Below are positions 7,270 through 16,301 of a DNA stretch of 64,000 nt, piece by piece. This DNA is from Streptomyces sp. R33 (GTDB taxonomy: Bacteria > Actinomycetota > Actinomycetes > Streptomycetales > Streptomycetaceae). Made by a program: the position numbers and the translations under genes. How positions within the stretch are numbered: the first letter of the stretch is position 1; every line of letters begins with the position of its first letter. The notes beneath the pieces are model-generated. The model saw nothing but the letters and a program-made list of their open reading frames with translations, did no database searches and had not been told where the DNA came from. The stretch is from the NCBI RefSeq assembly GCF_041200175.1, contig NZ_CP165727.1, positions 2,232,001-2,296,000 of the forward strand, in the 5' to 3' direction.

Positions 7270-8178
7270 TCAGCGCCCTCGCTCGTCCTGGGCGCCGGCA
7301 GTCGTCGTCGCGAAGGCCGACGTCGCCAGCGCCTGCCATTCGCTGGGGCTCATGCCGTAGGCCCCGCGGAACGTGCGGCTGAAGTGCGAGGGGCTGCTGA
7401 AGCCCCAGCGGTGTGCCACCGCGGCCATGGTGATCCTCCGGTTGGAGCGGCCCAGTTCGAGCCGGCAGAACTCGAGCCTGCGCCGCCGCACCCATTGGCT
7501 CACCGTGCTGCCGTCGTTCTGGAAGAGCTTCTGCAGGTACCGGACGGAGATGTGGTGGGCGCGTGCGATCGACTCCGGTGAGAGGTCCGGGTCCATCAGA
7601 TGCTCTTCGATGTAGCCGTGGATACGGGACAGCATCTCGGTGACGGCCCCGGACGCGTCGTCGGCCTCGTCCGTCGTGTCCGCTTCGAGGAGCTCCATGA
7701 CCAGGACGGAGAGGAGGTGTACGGCCGTCCGGGCACGCCGGTCCCCGATCGTGGACCGTCGGAACTCCGCCTCGGCGGCGAGCGCGGTCAGGAAGTCGGA
7801 CGCCAGCGCCCCGATCCCCTCCCCGCCGCGTACGGGTACGCCGAGCACCTGGTTCAGTTCCGACTCCGTGACGCCCAGATAGCACCGGGGCACTCGGAAG
7901 AAGATCATCTGGCAGTCTTCTCCGAACTGCAGCAGATGCCGTCGGGCGGAGTCGCAGAAGACCAGGTCGTTCGGCTCCAACAAGGTCTTGGCGCGCTCGT
8001 GGACGACGGTGACGGGCCCACGGACATGGACGCCGAGGTAGACGTGGGTCCGGTCGTTCGTCTCCGGCATCTCGGAGAGCATCTGGACCAGCCACCCCGA
8101 GCGGGAGGAGGGCGAGGTCGGATCCGGCGCTTGCCGGGGCACGCGTTGGGGCGCACGTGACATCAGTGTGAGGGTCAT
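7270..8178 (-). CDS. AraC-family transcriptional regulator
   Basis: The 302-aa protein has an N-terminal ligand-binding-like domain of the AraC_binding_2 type (about 40-180) and a C-terminal double helix-turn-helix (about 200-292; DLSPESIARAHHISVRYLQKLF, then WGFSSPSHFSRTFRGAYGMSPSEW). Such proteins activate or repress nearby catabolic or stress genes on binding a small molecule. The start MTLTLMSR at 8178 is chosen because AGGAAT lies 7 bases upstream and because it falls beyond the stop of the adjacent hydrolase at 8220. Likely targets are the hydrolase genes on each side, which is inference. Confidence 0.88.
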   Translation of the reverse strand: MTLTLMSRAPQRVPRQAPDPTSPSSRSGWLVQMLSEMPETNDRTHVYLGVHVRGPVTVVHERAKTLLEPNDLVFCDSARRHLLQFGEDCQMIFFRVPRCYLGVTESELNQVLGVPVRGGEGIGALASDFLTALAAEAEFRRSTIGDRRARTAVHLLSVLVMELLEADTTDEADDASGAVTEMLSRIHGYIEEHLMDPDLSPESIARAHHISVRYLQKLFQNDGSTVSQWVRRRRLEFCRLELGRSNRRITMAAVAHRWGFSSPSHFSRTFRGAYGMSPSEWQALATSAFATTTAGAQDERGR

Positions 8179-8219
8179 GGGGATTCCTAGCCGTAGGTGC
8201 GTGCGGGCGGAGGGCGGAT

Positions 8220-9071
8220 TCACGCCCCGTTCGCCGGCTCCTCGGCCAGGAACTTCTCCACCACGGCGTTGAAGGCCGGCGGGTTCTCCAGGAAGGGAAA
8301 GTGCGAGCTCGCGACGTCGGAGGCGAAAACGTGCAGGCGTGCGCCGGGAATCCGCTCGGCGACGAAGCGCTGCGAATCGGGGTGCACATGGCTTCCCTCG
8401 CAGCCGATCACCAGGGTCGGCACATCGATCCGGGGAAGCACGTCGCGCCAGTCCTGCGCGCAGTGGTCGAACAGCAGCGGTACGCCCGCGTAGGCGGGTG
8501 TCGACCGGATCTCCTCGCCGACGAAGGCCAGTACCTCGGAGTCGGGCTCGCCGGAGAACATGCCGCGCACGAAGTCGGCGCGGACCGCGTCGCCCTCCGG
8601 CCCCGCGAGGGCCGCACCCAGGTACAACAGCCCCGATACATCGAAGATGGCACCGGAGTCCCGCTGTTCCCGCTCGGTCATCCAGGGCACGGCGGCGACC
8701 GCCGCGGGCTGGTCGACGGCGACGAAGCGCCGGATCCGTCCGGTCCCGTACTGGTCGATGAAGCTCCACCACACCGAAACGCCCATGGACCAGCCCAGTG
8801 CGTCGAAACGGTCGAGACCGAGATGGTCGACGAGTTCGAGCACATCGCGGGAGAGCCGGGCGATCCGGTAGCCGTGACGCGGCTTGCCGGATTTCCCATG
8901 GCCGCGAAGGTCGACGGTGACGACGCGACGGCCGGGCGCCAACCCCTCGATCTGGTGGCGGAACATCGCCTGCGTCTGCCCCCAGCCGTGCAGCATCACC
9001 AGTGGGACGCCCTCCCCGCCGGTGTCCTGGTACGCGAGCCGCGCGCCGTCCGTCGTGATCAGTTCCTTCAT
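8220..9071 (-). CDS. alpha/beta hydrolase
   Basis: A 283-aa cytosolic hydrolase with an oxyanion-hole HGWG box (residues 28-31), a DLRGHGKS strand, the nucleophile elbow GWSMG (Ser95), and a late His in the SSHFPF region. This is the haloperoxidase/epoxide-hydrolase-like branch of the fold; substrate not predictable. Start MKELITTDG at 9071 is preferred over the longer frame because GGGGAGAGG is directly upstream. The AraC gene follows 41 bases downstream. Confidence 0.87.
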   Translation of the reverse strand: MKELITTDGARLAYQDTGGEGVPLVMLHGWGQTQAMFRHQIEGLAPGRRVVTVDLRGHGKSGKPRHGYRIARLSRDVLELVDHLGLDRFDALGWSMGVSVWWSFIDQYGTGRIRRFVAVDQPAAVAAVPWMTEREQRDSGAIFDVSGLLYLGAALAGPEGDAVRADFVRGMFSGEPDSEVLAFVGEEIRSTPAYAGVPLLFDHCAQDWRDVLPRIDVPTLVIGCEGSHVHPDSQRFVAERIPGARLHVFASDVASSHFPFLENPPAFNAVVEKFLAEEPANGA

Positions 9072-9209
9072 GACCTCTCCCCTGGTCAGAGGCGGTACAT
9101 CACTCCCGCCCGTCCCGAACATCATCGAATGGGGCCCGCCGCCCGCACCACCGCGAGCTGTAGGAATCGGGCCGTGGATCCTCCTCGCTTTGTCGAAGCG
9201 AGTCCGTGG

Positions 9210-10457
9210 TCAGACGGCCCCGTCGCCGCCCGGGGCGAGGAGTTCCTCGATCCTGAGGCCGAGGTGCAGAGTGAGCCGGTGGGCGCCGTCGTCGAGGTCG
9301 AGTCCGGTGATCTCCTGAATCTGGCGCAGGCGGTAGTAGAGCGAGGTGCGGTGGATTCCCAGCGTGTCCGCGGTCCGGGGAATCGATCCCGCGTGTTCGA
9401 GGAAGCAGCGCAGGGTGTCCCGCAGGCGGTCGCCGCCATGAGCGCCGCTCAGGGTACGGAGCGGCTTCGGGACCAAAGACGCGTTCAGGGCGTGCTCGGG
9501 GAGCTGGAGCAGCACCGCGAGCTCCCCGAGCAGCTCCCAGTCACTGGCGCTGTTCAGGGTGGGCAGTCGGCGTGCCGCGCGTGCCGCCACGAGCGCCTGC
9601 TCGTACGACGTCCATGCACCGTCCAGGCTGGGGTGCCGGCCGCCGACGCCGATCACGGGGCCCGCCGACGGGCCCAGGAAGGTGCGGAGTTCGTCCAGGA
9701 TGCGAGCGGACTGTGCGGTGACCTCGTCCTGGCCGGGTGGGCGATCGCGCAGCTGGAGCAGTATCGCCCGCTCCTTGCCGATCGCGATGAGGCCCGTGGC
9801 CGAACGCGTCTGCCGGAACCCCTCCAGCGCCCCCCACAGGGCCGCCTCGGACTGCCGCACGTGCTCCGTCGCGCAGCTCAGCTGGACGACGGTGACCAGG
9901 ACGTGCTCGGCTGCTCCGAGCAGTCCGAGTTCCTTACCTCGCCGCCGTGCGGTGGTACGGGCGGCGACGTCGGTGCCGACGAGTTCGAGGACGAGGTCCC
10001 GCTCGTCGGCCTTCCGGGTGTCGGTGGCGATGTGCTCTCCGTGCATCTGGGCGGCCATGGCGTCCGCGGCCCGGGCGATGGCACGTGTCTCGTGCTCTGC
10101 GAGCGTCTTCTCGGGCACGACCACCAGGAGCAGTCCGAAAAGGTGCCCGCGCTCGCGCAGGGGCACGACGTAACGGGGCAGCAGTCCGAGATCGTCACGG
10201 CCATCGATGAATCCGGCTCGGGACCACTGGGTCACGCCTTGGGCGAGGACGTAGCGGATGGTCGCGTTGTCGGCGCGGCCCTGCAACAGGGTGCCGATGC
10301 GCACCGGGTCCTCGTCGCCGAAGTGGCGGCTCGTGCAGACCATGCGGACCAGCGGGTCGTCGACGGCGACGGACCGGCCGAGCCGCTCCGCGAGCTCGTC
10401 GACAAGCGCCTGGAGCTCGGGGCTGCCGGGGCGGGCTCGCTGGAGCCTTGCGGTCAT
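9210..10457 (-). CDS. PucR-family transcriptional regulator
   Basis: The 415-aa protein has the PucR/CdaR layout: an N-terminal sensor-like region (about 20-150), a middle degenerate GGDEF-like domain (about 160-310), and the C-terminal PucR helix-turn-helix (about 345-400; RDTLRCFLEHAGSIPRTA and GIHRTSLYYRLRQIQEITG). Proteins of this type regulate purine, polyketide or amino-acid related genes in actinomycetes. Start at 10457 is supported by AGAGGAAC upstream. The gene stands alone, 138 bases before the adjacent hydrolase gene starts. Confidence 0.88.
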   Translation of the reverse strand: MTARLQRARPGSPELQALVDELAERLGRSVAVDDPLVRMVCTSRHFGDEDPVRIGTLLQGRADNATIRYVLAQGVTQWSRAGFIDGRDDLGLLPRYVVPLRERGHLFGLLLVVVPEKTLAEHETRAIARAADAMAAQMHGEHIATDTRKADERDLVLELVGTDVAARTTARRRGKELGLLGAAEHVLVTVVQLSCATEHVRQSEAALWGALEGFRQTRSATGLIAIGKERAILLQLRDRPPGQDEVTAQSARILDELRTFLGPSAGPVIGVGGRHPSLDGAWTSYEQALVAARAARRLPTLNSASDWELLGELAVLLQLPEHALNASLVPKPLRTLSGAHGGDRLRDTLRCFLEHAGSIPRTADTLGIHRTSLYYRLRQIQEITGLDLDDGAHRLTLHLGLRIEELLAPGGDGAV

Positions 10458-10594
10458 GCGCTGTTCCTCTCTCGACCAACGGCTCCCCGCGGACTTTTCC
10501 AGTCCGCGGCTCTTGATCATTCTGAGGAAGCGACGACGTCGGCACATCACACGAATCGTCCATTGCCATGACGCCCACGGGGGATACGAAGCGA

Positions 10595-13468
10595 CTACTC
10601 TCCGCTGTCGCGATGCTTCACCAGCCGGGCCAGCTCCACGCGCGAGGTGAGGTCCAGCTTGGTGAAGGCCCGGCGCAGGTGCGAACCCACCGTGTGCGGC
10701 GAGAGGGAGAGGTGCTCGGCCACCTGTTGGTTGGTCAGCCCACGGGCCACGAGCCGTACCACCCGTATCTCCGCGGCCGTCAGCTCGGGCCATGCACCGG
10801 AGAGTCCGGCCGTCGAGGGCCGGCGGCGGACACCAGCGGCCCGCAGGCGCCGGCGGACGCGTGCGACGTCCCGCTCGGCGCCCGCTCGCGCGTAGAGCGC
10901 GAGGGCCGTATCGAAGTACGGCACCGCTTCGGGCATGCGGGTGGCCGCCAGCTTGCGTCCGGCGTCCTCCAGTGCCGACGCCCGGGCCAACGGCCGAGGG
11001 CAGTCCTCGTACAGCCGGACGGCGCGTACGAGAGGGGCGAGGTCGTTGTCGAGGAGCCCCCGGGCGTGCGCGGCGGTGGCGGCGAGGAACGTGAGGTCGG
11101 GGTTGAGCACGGCCAGTCGCTCGGCCAGGGCCACTGCCTGCGCGGCCCGTTCGTGCGCGCCGGCACGCAGCGCCAGGCGGACGAGGAACGGGGCGTCGGC
11201 AGGGTCGACCAAGCCGGCGTAGGCCGGCCGGTCCGCGGCGGGCGACGTCATCACCTCGTCGAGTTCGGCCATGGCACGGTCGGGCCGGCCTTCGAAGTCG
11301 GCCATCAGTGCCAGCATCCAGGAGCCGAAGTACCGGACGACGGGTGCGCCGTCGCTCCGCATGCGCCTCGCCTCCGCCGCGTACGTTCGTGCGGTCTGCT
11401 GGTCGTTGGTGTGGAGGGCGACGCGCATCATCACGTACCGGAGCGTGACGTCGGCGAGGTTTCCCGGGCCGAGATCGTCGGTCGTCGCGGACGCGGCCTC
11501 GGCGTCGGCCCGGGCGTCCGTCAGCCGTCCGGCCTCCAGAAGGATGCGGGAGCGGGTCATGAGCCACATACGGGTGGCCGCCGTCCGGCCCTGCTCCCTG
11601 GTGATCCGGATGCCGTCCTCCGCGGCGGCGAGCGCCTCCGCGGAGCGTCCGGTGGTGTTCGACAGGAGAGCGTGCCACAAGGCCTCCGGAACCCACAGCG
11701 AGGTGCTGACGCCCAGGGCGTCGGCCAGCGCGGCGGCCCGCTCGGCCTGCCGGAACGCCTCGGTCAAGTCCATGCGGTGGAAACTCACGGCCGAGCGGAC
11801 CGTCGTCAACGTGGCCTCGGCGGAGCGGTCCGCCGCTGCCGCTGCGGTCTCCCACGCCTCCGCGGCGACCTGCTCGGCCGCCGAGTGCTCGCCCGACATC
11901 GAGAGGCCGACCGCGAGCATGGCGAGCAGTCGCCCCCTCACGTCCACGGGGATCCCGGGCAGTGCCGCCCCGGCGCGGGCCTGCCGGACCGCCTCGGAGA
12001 AGTCGAACGGTACGGCGAGGCGTGCCAGGGCAAGGCGTATGCGCGCCTCGTCCTCAGGTCCGAGACCGCCGGTCGCCAGGGCGGAGACACCCAGCTCACG
12101 TGCCTGGGCGGCCCGGCCCGTCTGCCAGAGCAGCGGGATCGTCTCGGCGATGACCCGCGGCCGCTCCGGAGCGTCCGCCACCGTGAGTTCCAGAGCCTTG
12201 AGGCTGCGTTCCGCGGCGGGTCCGGGAGCGGTGGCCGCGAGTTCCGCCGCGGCGGTGCGCAGCCGGTCGGCCTCCGCCACGTCTCCCGCACCCGCTCTCC
12301 CGGCCTCCGCCGCATCTGCCGGTGCTCTCCCGGCCGACGGCCCGGGATGCTCGACAGAGGAGGCCGCGCTCCCCGGCGGCAGCTCGGCGGCTTGACCACG
12401 CAGGGCCTGACGCAGGGACAGGGGGAGGCCGGCTTGGACCGCCTCGCGGATCAGGTCGTGGCGGAAGGCGAGGCGATCGCCGCTTTCGGTGAGCAGATCG
12501 GCGTCGAGGGATTCCCGGACCGCTGTGATGAGCGCCGCCGGGGACCTGCCGAGCAGTTCGGCCAGCAGCGCGACGGTGACCGGGGCGCCCACGGCGGCCG
12601 CCGTCTGCACCAGCTCCCGTGCCTCGTCGGACAGCTGGCCGAGGCGGCGCACGACCGAGGGGAGTTCCCGTGGGGCGGGTGGTCCGGCCGACAGCCTGGC
12701 CGTGCCGTTCTCGATCGTCACTGCCTCCCGCAGCGAGCCGAGCAGCTCGACCAGCAGCTGCGGGACTCCTTCGGCGCGGCGGGCGACGCGGAGGACGTCC
12801 GGGTCGGGAGCGGCGCCGAGGACGCCCTCGATGATCCGTGTCGTCGCCTGGTCGTCCAGCGCTCCCAGCGCCAGCTCGTGTGCGCCTGCCTGGCGGATCC
12901 GGTCCAGGGTCGTGCGCACTCCCGACGGCACGCTGCCGCCGCGCACGGCGACCAGCCACAGGATGGCGTGCGACGAGAGTCCGGCCGCGAGGGTGTTGAA
13001 GGTGAGAAGGGTCAGGTCGTCGCACCACTGGAGGTCGTCGAGGACGACGAGCAGGGGGCCGTTTCGAGCCGTCTCCCGCAGGCGGTCCCCCAGTTCCTGG
13101 AGCAGCCAGAAGCGCTGGCCGGGCGTCGTGGCGAGGCCCCTGAGACGGACGGCGCCCGACAGCGGTTCCTCGCCGGAGAGCAGACCGTCGAGGAGCGGGC
13201 CGAGCGGCACGAACTGTTCGTCGGGGTCCGCCGCTCCCTCGAACACCCTCGTCCCCCGCCGCCTCGCGGCTGCCGCGGCCTCCGCGAGGATCCTGGACCT
13301 GCCGATGCCTATGGGGCCCTCGACGCGGATGATCCCGCCTTCGCCCCGGTCGAGCGCTTCGAGCCGCGCCTCGATGAACGCCAGTTCTGCGTCCCTGCCG
13401 CGCAGCGGCGTCCGTACGCCCTCGGTTTCCTCGGGCACGGTCCTTGTCGTCACTCGGTTCACGCTCAT
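10595..13468 (-). CDS. LuxR-family ATP-binding regulator (LAL type), degenerate Walker A
   Basis: A 957-aa LAL regulator. An AAA-type NTPase domain occupies the N-terminal 250 residues, with Walker B in LLVVLDDLQWCDD; a long helical TPR-like region follows, and a LuxR helix-turn-helix ends the protein (LTAAEIRVVRLVARG, NQQVAEHLSLSPHTVGSHL). Walker A at 51-58 reads GPIGIGRS, so the invariant lysine is an arginine; ATP binding may be weak or lost. Start chosen at 13468 (ATG, MSVNRV). The frame extends upstream through a WFIWFI sequence that comes from a tandem DNA repeat, so a longer N-terminus is less likely. LAL proteins usually activate neighbouring metabolic clusters. Confidence 0.86.
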   Translation of the reverse strand: MSVNRVTTRTVPEETEGVRTPLRGRDAELAFIEARLEALDRGEGGIIRVEGPIGIGRSRILAEAAAAARRRGTRVFEGAADPDEQFVPLGPLLDGLLSGEEPLSGAVRLRGLATTPGQRFWLLQELGDRLRETARNGPLLVVLDDLQWCDDLTLLTFNTLAAGLSSHAILWLVAVRGGSVPSGVRTTLDRIRQAGAHELALGALDDQATTRIIEGVLGAAPDPDVLRVARRAEGVPQLLVELLGSLREAVTIENGTARLSAGPPAPRELPSVVRRLGQLSDEARELVQTAAAVGAPVTVALLAELLGRSPAALITAVRESLDADLLTESGDRLAFRHDLIREAVQAGLPLSLRQALRGQAAELPPGSAASSVEHPGPSAGRAPADAAEAGRAGAGDVAEADRLRTAAAELAATAPGPAAERSLKALELTVADAPERPRVIAETIPLLWQTGRAAQARELGVSALATGGLGPEDEARIRLALARLAVPFDFSEAVRQARAGAALPGIPVDVRGRLLAMLAVGLSMSGEHSAAEQVAAEAWETAAAAADRSAEATLTTVRSAVSFHRMDLTEAFRQAERAAALADALGVSTSLWVPEALWHALLSNTTGRSAEALAAAEDGIRITREQGRTAATRMWLMTRSRILLEAGRLTDARADAEAASATTDDLGPGNLADVTLRYVMMRVALHTNDQQTARTYAAEARRMRSDGAPVVRYFGSWMLALMADFEGRPDRAMAELDEVMTSPAADRPAYAGLVDPADAPFLVRLALRAGAHERAAQAVALAERLAVLNPDLTFLAATAAHARGLLDNDLAPLVRAVRLYEDCPRPLARASALEDAGRKLAATRMPEAVPYFDTALALYARAGAERDVARVRRRLRAAGVRRRPSTAGLSGAWPELTAAEIRVVRLVARGLTNQQVAEHLSLSPHTVGSHLRRAFTKLDLTSRVELARLVKHRDSGE

Positions 13469-13480
13469 ACGGCGGAACAG

Positions 13481-13498
13481 TATGAACCATATGAACCA
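13481..13498. promoter_or_regulatory. tandem 9-bp repeat upstream of the LAL gene
   Basis: TATGAACCA occurs twice head to tail at 13481-13489 and 13490-13498, 12 bases before the chosen start of the 10595-13468 gene and in its upstream gap. The AT content is high for this genome. It could be an autoregulatory operator or part of the promoter. Confidence 0.4.
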
Positions 13499-13529
13499 CA
13501 TCGCCGTCGCCCGGCCCAGGGGCCGACTC

Positions 13530-14144
13530 TCAGTCGAAGCGCAGGTCGGCGAGTTGCCGTTCGAGGATGGTGACGTCGTCCTCGGGCTCTTCACCGACCG
13601 GGCGCGCCGCCATGAGCGCGGCGAGATCGGCGCCCGCCCGGCGGACGCGGCCGGGCAGGCCGTCGGTGTACTCGTCTCCCCCCGAGCCCCAGTCCTCGGA
13701 GGCCGCGAACACGGCGGTGGGGACGGCGACGGCGCGGAGATGGGCGAAGAGCGGGCGTACGGCGTGCTCAAGGACCAGGGAGTGGCGGGCGGTACCGCCC
13801 GTCGCCGCGATCACGACCGGCTTCCCTGAGAGGGCATCCGGATCGATCACGTCGAAGAAGGACTTGAAGAGACCGCTGTAGGAAGCCGCGAACACGGGAG
13901 TCACCACGATCAGGCCGTCAGCTGCCGTCGCCGCGTCGATCGCGGCGCTCAGTCGCGGCGGCGGAAAGCCGGTCACGAGGTGGTTGGCGATGTCGCCGGC
14001 CAGTTCCCGCAGCTCCACGACCTCGGTCGACGGCGCCTGCCCCCGGGCGGCGAGTTCGTCGCGGGCCGCCTCGGCCAGCCGGTCCGCGAGCAGGCGGGTG
14101 GAGGAGGGGGTGCTCAGCCCCGCGGAGACGACGATCAGCTTCAT
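13530..14144 (-). CDS. NADPH-dependent FMN reductase (CE1759-like)
   Basis: A 204-aa flavodoxin-fold reductase: N-terminal VVSAGLSTPSSTRLLADRL is the phosphate/FMN loop of the FMN_red family, and TPVFAASYSGLFKSFFD is the conserved flavin-binding segment. It supplies reduced FMN to a partner monooxygenase. The partner is clearly the gene at 14141-15226, whose stop overlaps this start by 4 bases (ATGA). The pairing matches the CE1758/CE1759 reductase-oxidoreductase couples of actinobacteria. Confidence 0.9.
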   Translation of the reverse strand: MKLIVVSAGLSTPSSTRLLADRLAEAARDELAARGQAPSTEVVELRELAGDIANHLVTGFPPPRLSAAIDAATAADGLIVVTPVFAASYSGLFKSFFDVIDPDALSGKPVVIAATGGTARHSLVLEHAVRPLFAHLRAVAVPTAVFAASEDWGSGGDEYTDGLPGRVRRAGADLAALMAARPVGEEPEDDVTILERQLADLRFD

Positions 14145-15226
14145 GCGGCGGACACCTCCCGGACGGCTCGAAGGGACGCGTGCGTGGGGGCCTGCGGCAC
14201 GTCGGCCGGACGTCCCTTCGCGAACTCCCTCCGCAGCACGGGCACGACCTCTTCGCCGAGGATGTCCAGCTGTTCAAGGACTGTCTTCAGGGGCAGGCCC
14301 GCGTGGTCCATCAGGAACAGCTGGCGCTGGTAGTCGCCGACGCTCTCCCGGAACGACAGGGTCCGCTCGATGACCTGCTGGGGAGAGCCCACCGTCAACG
14401 GGGTCTGCTCGGTGAAGTCCTCCAGCGACGGGCCGTGGCCGTACACGGGAGCGTTGTCGAAGTAGGGACGGAACTCCCGTACGGCGTCCTGGGAGTTCTT
14501 CCGCATGAAGACCTGTCCGCCCAGGCCGACGATGGCGTCCTCCGGCCGGCCGTGGCCGTGGTGCGCGAACCGGCGCCGGTAGAGCTGCACCATGCGCCGG
14601 GTGTGGTCGGCCGGCCAGAAGATGTTGTTGTGGAAGAAGCCGTCTCCGTAGAAGGCGGCCTGCTCCGCGATCTCGGGGGACCTGATGGAGCCGTGCCAGA
14701 CGAAGGGCGGGACGCCGTCCAGGGGCCGCGGTGTCGAGGTGAAGGCCTGGAGCGGCGTCCGGAACGTGCCCTCCCAGTCCACGACGTCCTCGCGCCACAG
14801 CCGGCGCAGCAGCGCGTAGTTCTCCTTGGCGAGGTTGATGCCCTGGCGGATGTCCTGGCCGAACCACGGGTAGACCGGACCGGTGTTGCCGCGCCCCAGC
14901 ATGAGGTCGACCCGGCCGTCGGCCAGGTGCTGGAGCATCGCGTAGTCCTCGGCGATCTTCACCGGGTCGTTCGTGGTGATCAGCGTCGTGGACGTGGACA
15001 GGATCAGCTTCTCGGTGCGGGCGGCGATGTAGCCGAGCATGGTGGTCGGCGACGACGGTACGAACGGCGGGTTGTGGTGCTCGCCGGTCGCGAAGACGTC
15101 CAGGCCGACCTCCTCGGCCTTGAGCGCGATGGCCACCATCGCCTTGATGCGCTCGCGTTCGGTCGGAGTGCGACCGTTGGTGGGGTCGGGGGTCACGTCC
15201 CCGACGGTGAAGATGCCGAACTGCAT
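14141..15226 (-). CDS. LLM-class flavin-dependent oxidoreductase (CE1758-like)
   Basis: A 361-aa luciferase-like monooxygenase (TIM barrel). Recognisable parts are MQFGIFTVGD at the N-terminus, TGEHHNPPFVPSSP and LMLGRGNTGPVYPWFG, which form the FMN phosphate site. It uses reduced flavin and oxygen to oxidise an unknown substrate; the reductase is encoded immediately downstream and coupled. Start ATG at 15226. Confidence 0.9.
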   Translation of the reverse strand: MQFGIFTVGDVTPDPTNGRTPTERERIKAMVAIALKAEEVGLDVFATGEHHNPPFVPSSPTTMLGYIAARTEKLILSTSTTLITTNDPVKIAEDYAMLQHLADGRVDLMLGRGNTGPVYPWFGQDIRQGINLAKENYALLRRLWREDVVDWEGTFRTPLQAFTSTPRPLDGVPPFVWHGSIRSPEIAEQAAFYGDGFFHNNIFWPADHTRRMVQLYRRRFAHHGHGRPEDAIVGLGGQVFMRKNSQDAVREFRPYFDNAPVYGHGPSLEDFTEQTPLTVGSPQQVIERTLSFRESVGDYQRQLFLMDHAGLPLKTVLEQLDILGEEVVPVLRREFAKGRPADVPQAPTHASLRAVREVSAA

Positions 15227-15330
15227 GGGGTGTCTGCTCTCCTGAGCTCGTCCGGTTCCCGCGCCGGGGAACCGGGGGCCGGGGTGACGCCGGGGGCTCC
15301 GGCGTCACCCGGCGGGTGGGCGGTGCGGCG

Positions 15331-16227
<897 letters not shown>

Positions 16228-16301
16228 TCACGCTAGGACCGGTCCCGCACCTCCTGTTGCCGTACCGCGCACCACACCTTGCACGGGGGCGCAGAGGTCA
16301 C

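Noticed and set aside
8179..8772. N-terminal extension of the AraC regulator into the hydrolase gene
   Set aside because: It reads the hydrolase in another frame; MTLTLMSR at 8178 has a ribosome site and fits the family length.
10457..11855. minus-strand frame extending the PucR gene to 881 codons
   Set aside because: The upstream 450 codons are the adjacent LAL gene read in another frame. The true start at 10457 has a ribosome site.
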